Source: DATAYA01 sp036272815 (GTDB lineage Bacteria > Pseudomonadota > Alphaproteobacteria > Acetobacterales > Acetobacteraceae). From it: DNA of 7,995 nt. Below, one piece after another: positions 7,361 to 7,995 of this stretch. Location: assembly GCA_036272815.1 (NCBI GenBank), contig DATAYA010000204.1:1-7995 (forward strand), read 5' to 3'. The notes beneath the pieces were generated by a model, which did no database searches, had not been told where the DNA came from, and worked only from the letters and a program-made list of their open reading frames with translations. Position 1 is the first letter of the stretch. Each line of letters starts with the position of its first letter. The position numbers were made by a program, and so were the translations under genes.

Positions 7361-7995
7361 CGTCCGGGCGGTGTTACGACCGCGTTCACGGGCATCGGCA
7401 CCGGCGGCGCCAGGCGGAGCGGACCGGCGTCGCCGAGGGCGGAGCCGGTAGAACCGGTCGCGGCATAATAAGGCCCGGCCTGCACCCGGCGCGCGCCGGC
7501 GAGCGCATCGACCCGGCGCAGGATCGGCTGACCCGTCGTCTGTTGAGCCGCGTAGGCCCGGTAGAGGGGCGCCCTGGCCAGCGGCGGCCTGTCGACTGGC
7601 GGCCGCAGCATGATCGGCGCGCGCCGCGGCGGCAGCGGGCGCGCATCCGCGACCGCGACGGGATGACGCACCGGCGTCGGCCCGTCGATCCGCGGCGCCG
7701 CGGCGGCGACTTTGACCGGCGGCGGCGCCACTGCCGCAACGCCGGCCGATGTGTCGGTCGGCGGCGCGTCGTGAGCGGGGGTCGGCGCCGTTTGCGCGAT
7801 CAGGTCGTCAGGTCCGGCCGGCGTTGCCGGCGTTGCACCGGGCGCGGCATTCGAGGCCGGCGGCGGCACCGGCGGCAGGCGCGCGTCGAGTTGGCTGAGC
7901 TGGACGAACTGCGTCGGTGCGATCGGCCGGAGCTGGAGATAGCTCGACGCAAGCTGCTGGAGCCGCTGCGGGTCGTTCAGCAGCGCCCAGTCGGC
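7357..7995 (-). CDS. ftsL: FtsL-like cell division protein (C-terminal part, 5' end outside the window)
   Basis: The frame is open to the window's high-coordinate edge, so the start lies outside; 212 residues plus the stop are visible. The first residues (ADWALLNDPQRLQQLASSYL, then QLRPIAPTQF) match the short segment after the FtsL coiled coil: an acidic-W-x-L-N-x-P-x-R-L-x-x-LA pattern followed by L-x-L-x-P. FtsL is a small bitopic membrane protein that, with FtsB and FtsQ, activates FtsWI; its place immediately before ftsI supports the call. The transmembrane and coiled-coil parts are not visible. About 170 further residues (about 40-212) are Pro/Ala/Arg-rich low-complexity sequence of no recognised fold, presumably periplasmic, which is unusual since E. 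coli FtsL is only 121 residues. A GTG at 7869 could be mistaken for the start but lies mid-protein. The stop overlaps ftsI by four bases. Confidence 0.8.
   Translation of the reverse strand, partial: ADWALLNDPQRLQQLASSYLQLRPIAPTQFVQLSQLDARLPPVPPPASNAAPGATPATPAGPDDLIAQTAPTPAHDAPPTDTSAGVAAVAPPPVKVAAAAPRIDGPTPVRHPVAVADARPLPPRRAPIMLRPPVDRPPLARAPLYRAYAAQQTTGQPILRRVDALAGARRVQAGPYYAATGSTGSALGDAGPLRLAPPVPMPVNAVVTPPGR
7818..7835. repeat. Short tandem duplication, two 9-bp units in ftsL
   Basis: Two perfect copies of CCGGCGTTG (plus strand) lie at 7818-7826 and 7827-7835. Read on the coding strand they contribute to an ATPATP peptide in the Pro/Ala-rich tail of FtsL. The unit is a multiple of three, so gain or loss of copies would keep the reading frame. 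It is probably a product of low-complexity drift rather than a functional site. Confidence 0.6.

Noticed and set aside
7357..7869. Separate 170-residue proline-rich gene starting at GTG 7869
   Set aside because: The frame continues upstream without a stop to the window edge and encodes the FtsL-type W-x-L-N-x-P-x-R-L segment, so this is the tail of a larger protein.
1..7995. GANTC (CcrM methylation) sites as a possible cell-cycle control signal
   Set aside because: I noticed several scattered sites (for example around 220, 1428, 5293 and 6667), but all are inside coding sequence with no clustering near a plausible promoter.
1..7995. Rho-independent terminators or internal promoters
   Set aside because: No hairpin followed by a T-run was seen on the coding strand at any junction, and GC-rich inverted repeats such as GGCGCC are expected by chance. 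I cannot recognise a reliable promoter within the coding regions.

Overview
This window is an internal slice of a bacterial division and cell wall (dcw) cluster, read entirely on the minus strand. From high to low coordinates the order is ftsL (3' part), ftsI, murE, murF, mraY, murD, ftsW (5' end only). Every recognised gene is a standard component of peptidoglycan precursor synthesis or septal peptidoglycan assembly. I see no mobile element, RNA gene, CRISPR array or foreign-looking insert.

Organism: the DNA is very GC-rich (roughly 70% by eye). The MurE carries the DNPR signature of meso-diaminopimelate-adding enzymes, which fits a Gram-negative bacterium. The FtsW N-terminus (a GRWWW-x-VDRW stretch), the FtsL/FtsI types and the gene order fit Alphaproteobacteria. 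A rhodospirillalean/acetobacteraceal or similar high-GC lineage is my best guess, but this is an inference from motif resemblance, not a search result.

Layout: 7995-7357 is the C-terminal part of FtsL with a long Pro/Ala-rich tail. 7360-5321 is FtsI (PBP3-type transpeptidase) with proline-rich segments at both ends. About 5334-3874 is MurE, 3877-2522 MurF, 2525-1437 MraY, 1440-85 MurD, and 85-1 the first 28 residues of FtsW. Consecutive genes overlap by 1 to 4 bases (ATGA or TGATG), except ftsI/murE, where the start is ambiguous: a 14-base overlap with TTG, or a 1-base gap with ATG. No intergenic DNA remains, so there is no room for an internal terminator between genes, and coupled translation of one polycistronic mRNA is the natural reading.

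How the genes work together: MurD adds D-Glu, MurE adds meso-DAP and MurF adds D-Ala-D-Ala to build UDP-MurNAc-pentapeptide in the cytoplasm. MraY transfers the phospho-MurNAc-pentapeptide to undecaprenyl phosphate, giving lipid I. After MurG and flipping (genes outside the window), FtsW polymerises and FtsI cross-links septal peptidoglycan, with FtsL as part of the complex that activates them. The most notable features are the long low-complexity proline-rich extensions on FtsL and FtsI. I found no convincing evidence for a previously undescribed system.
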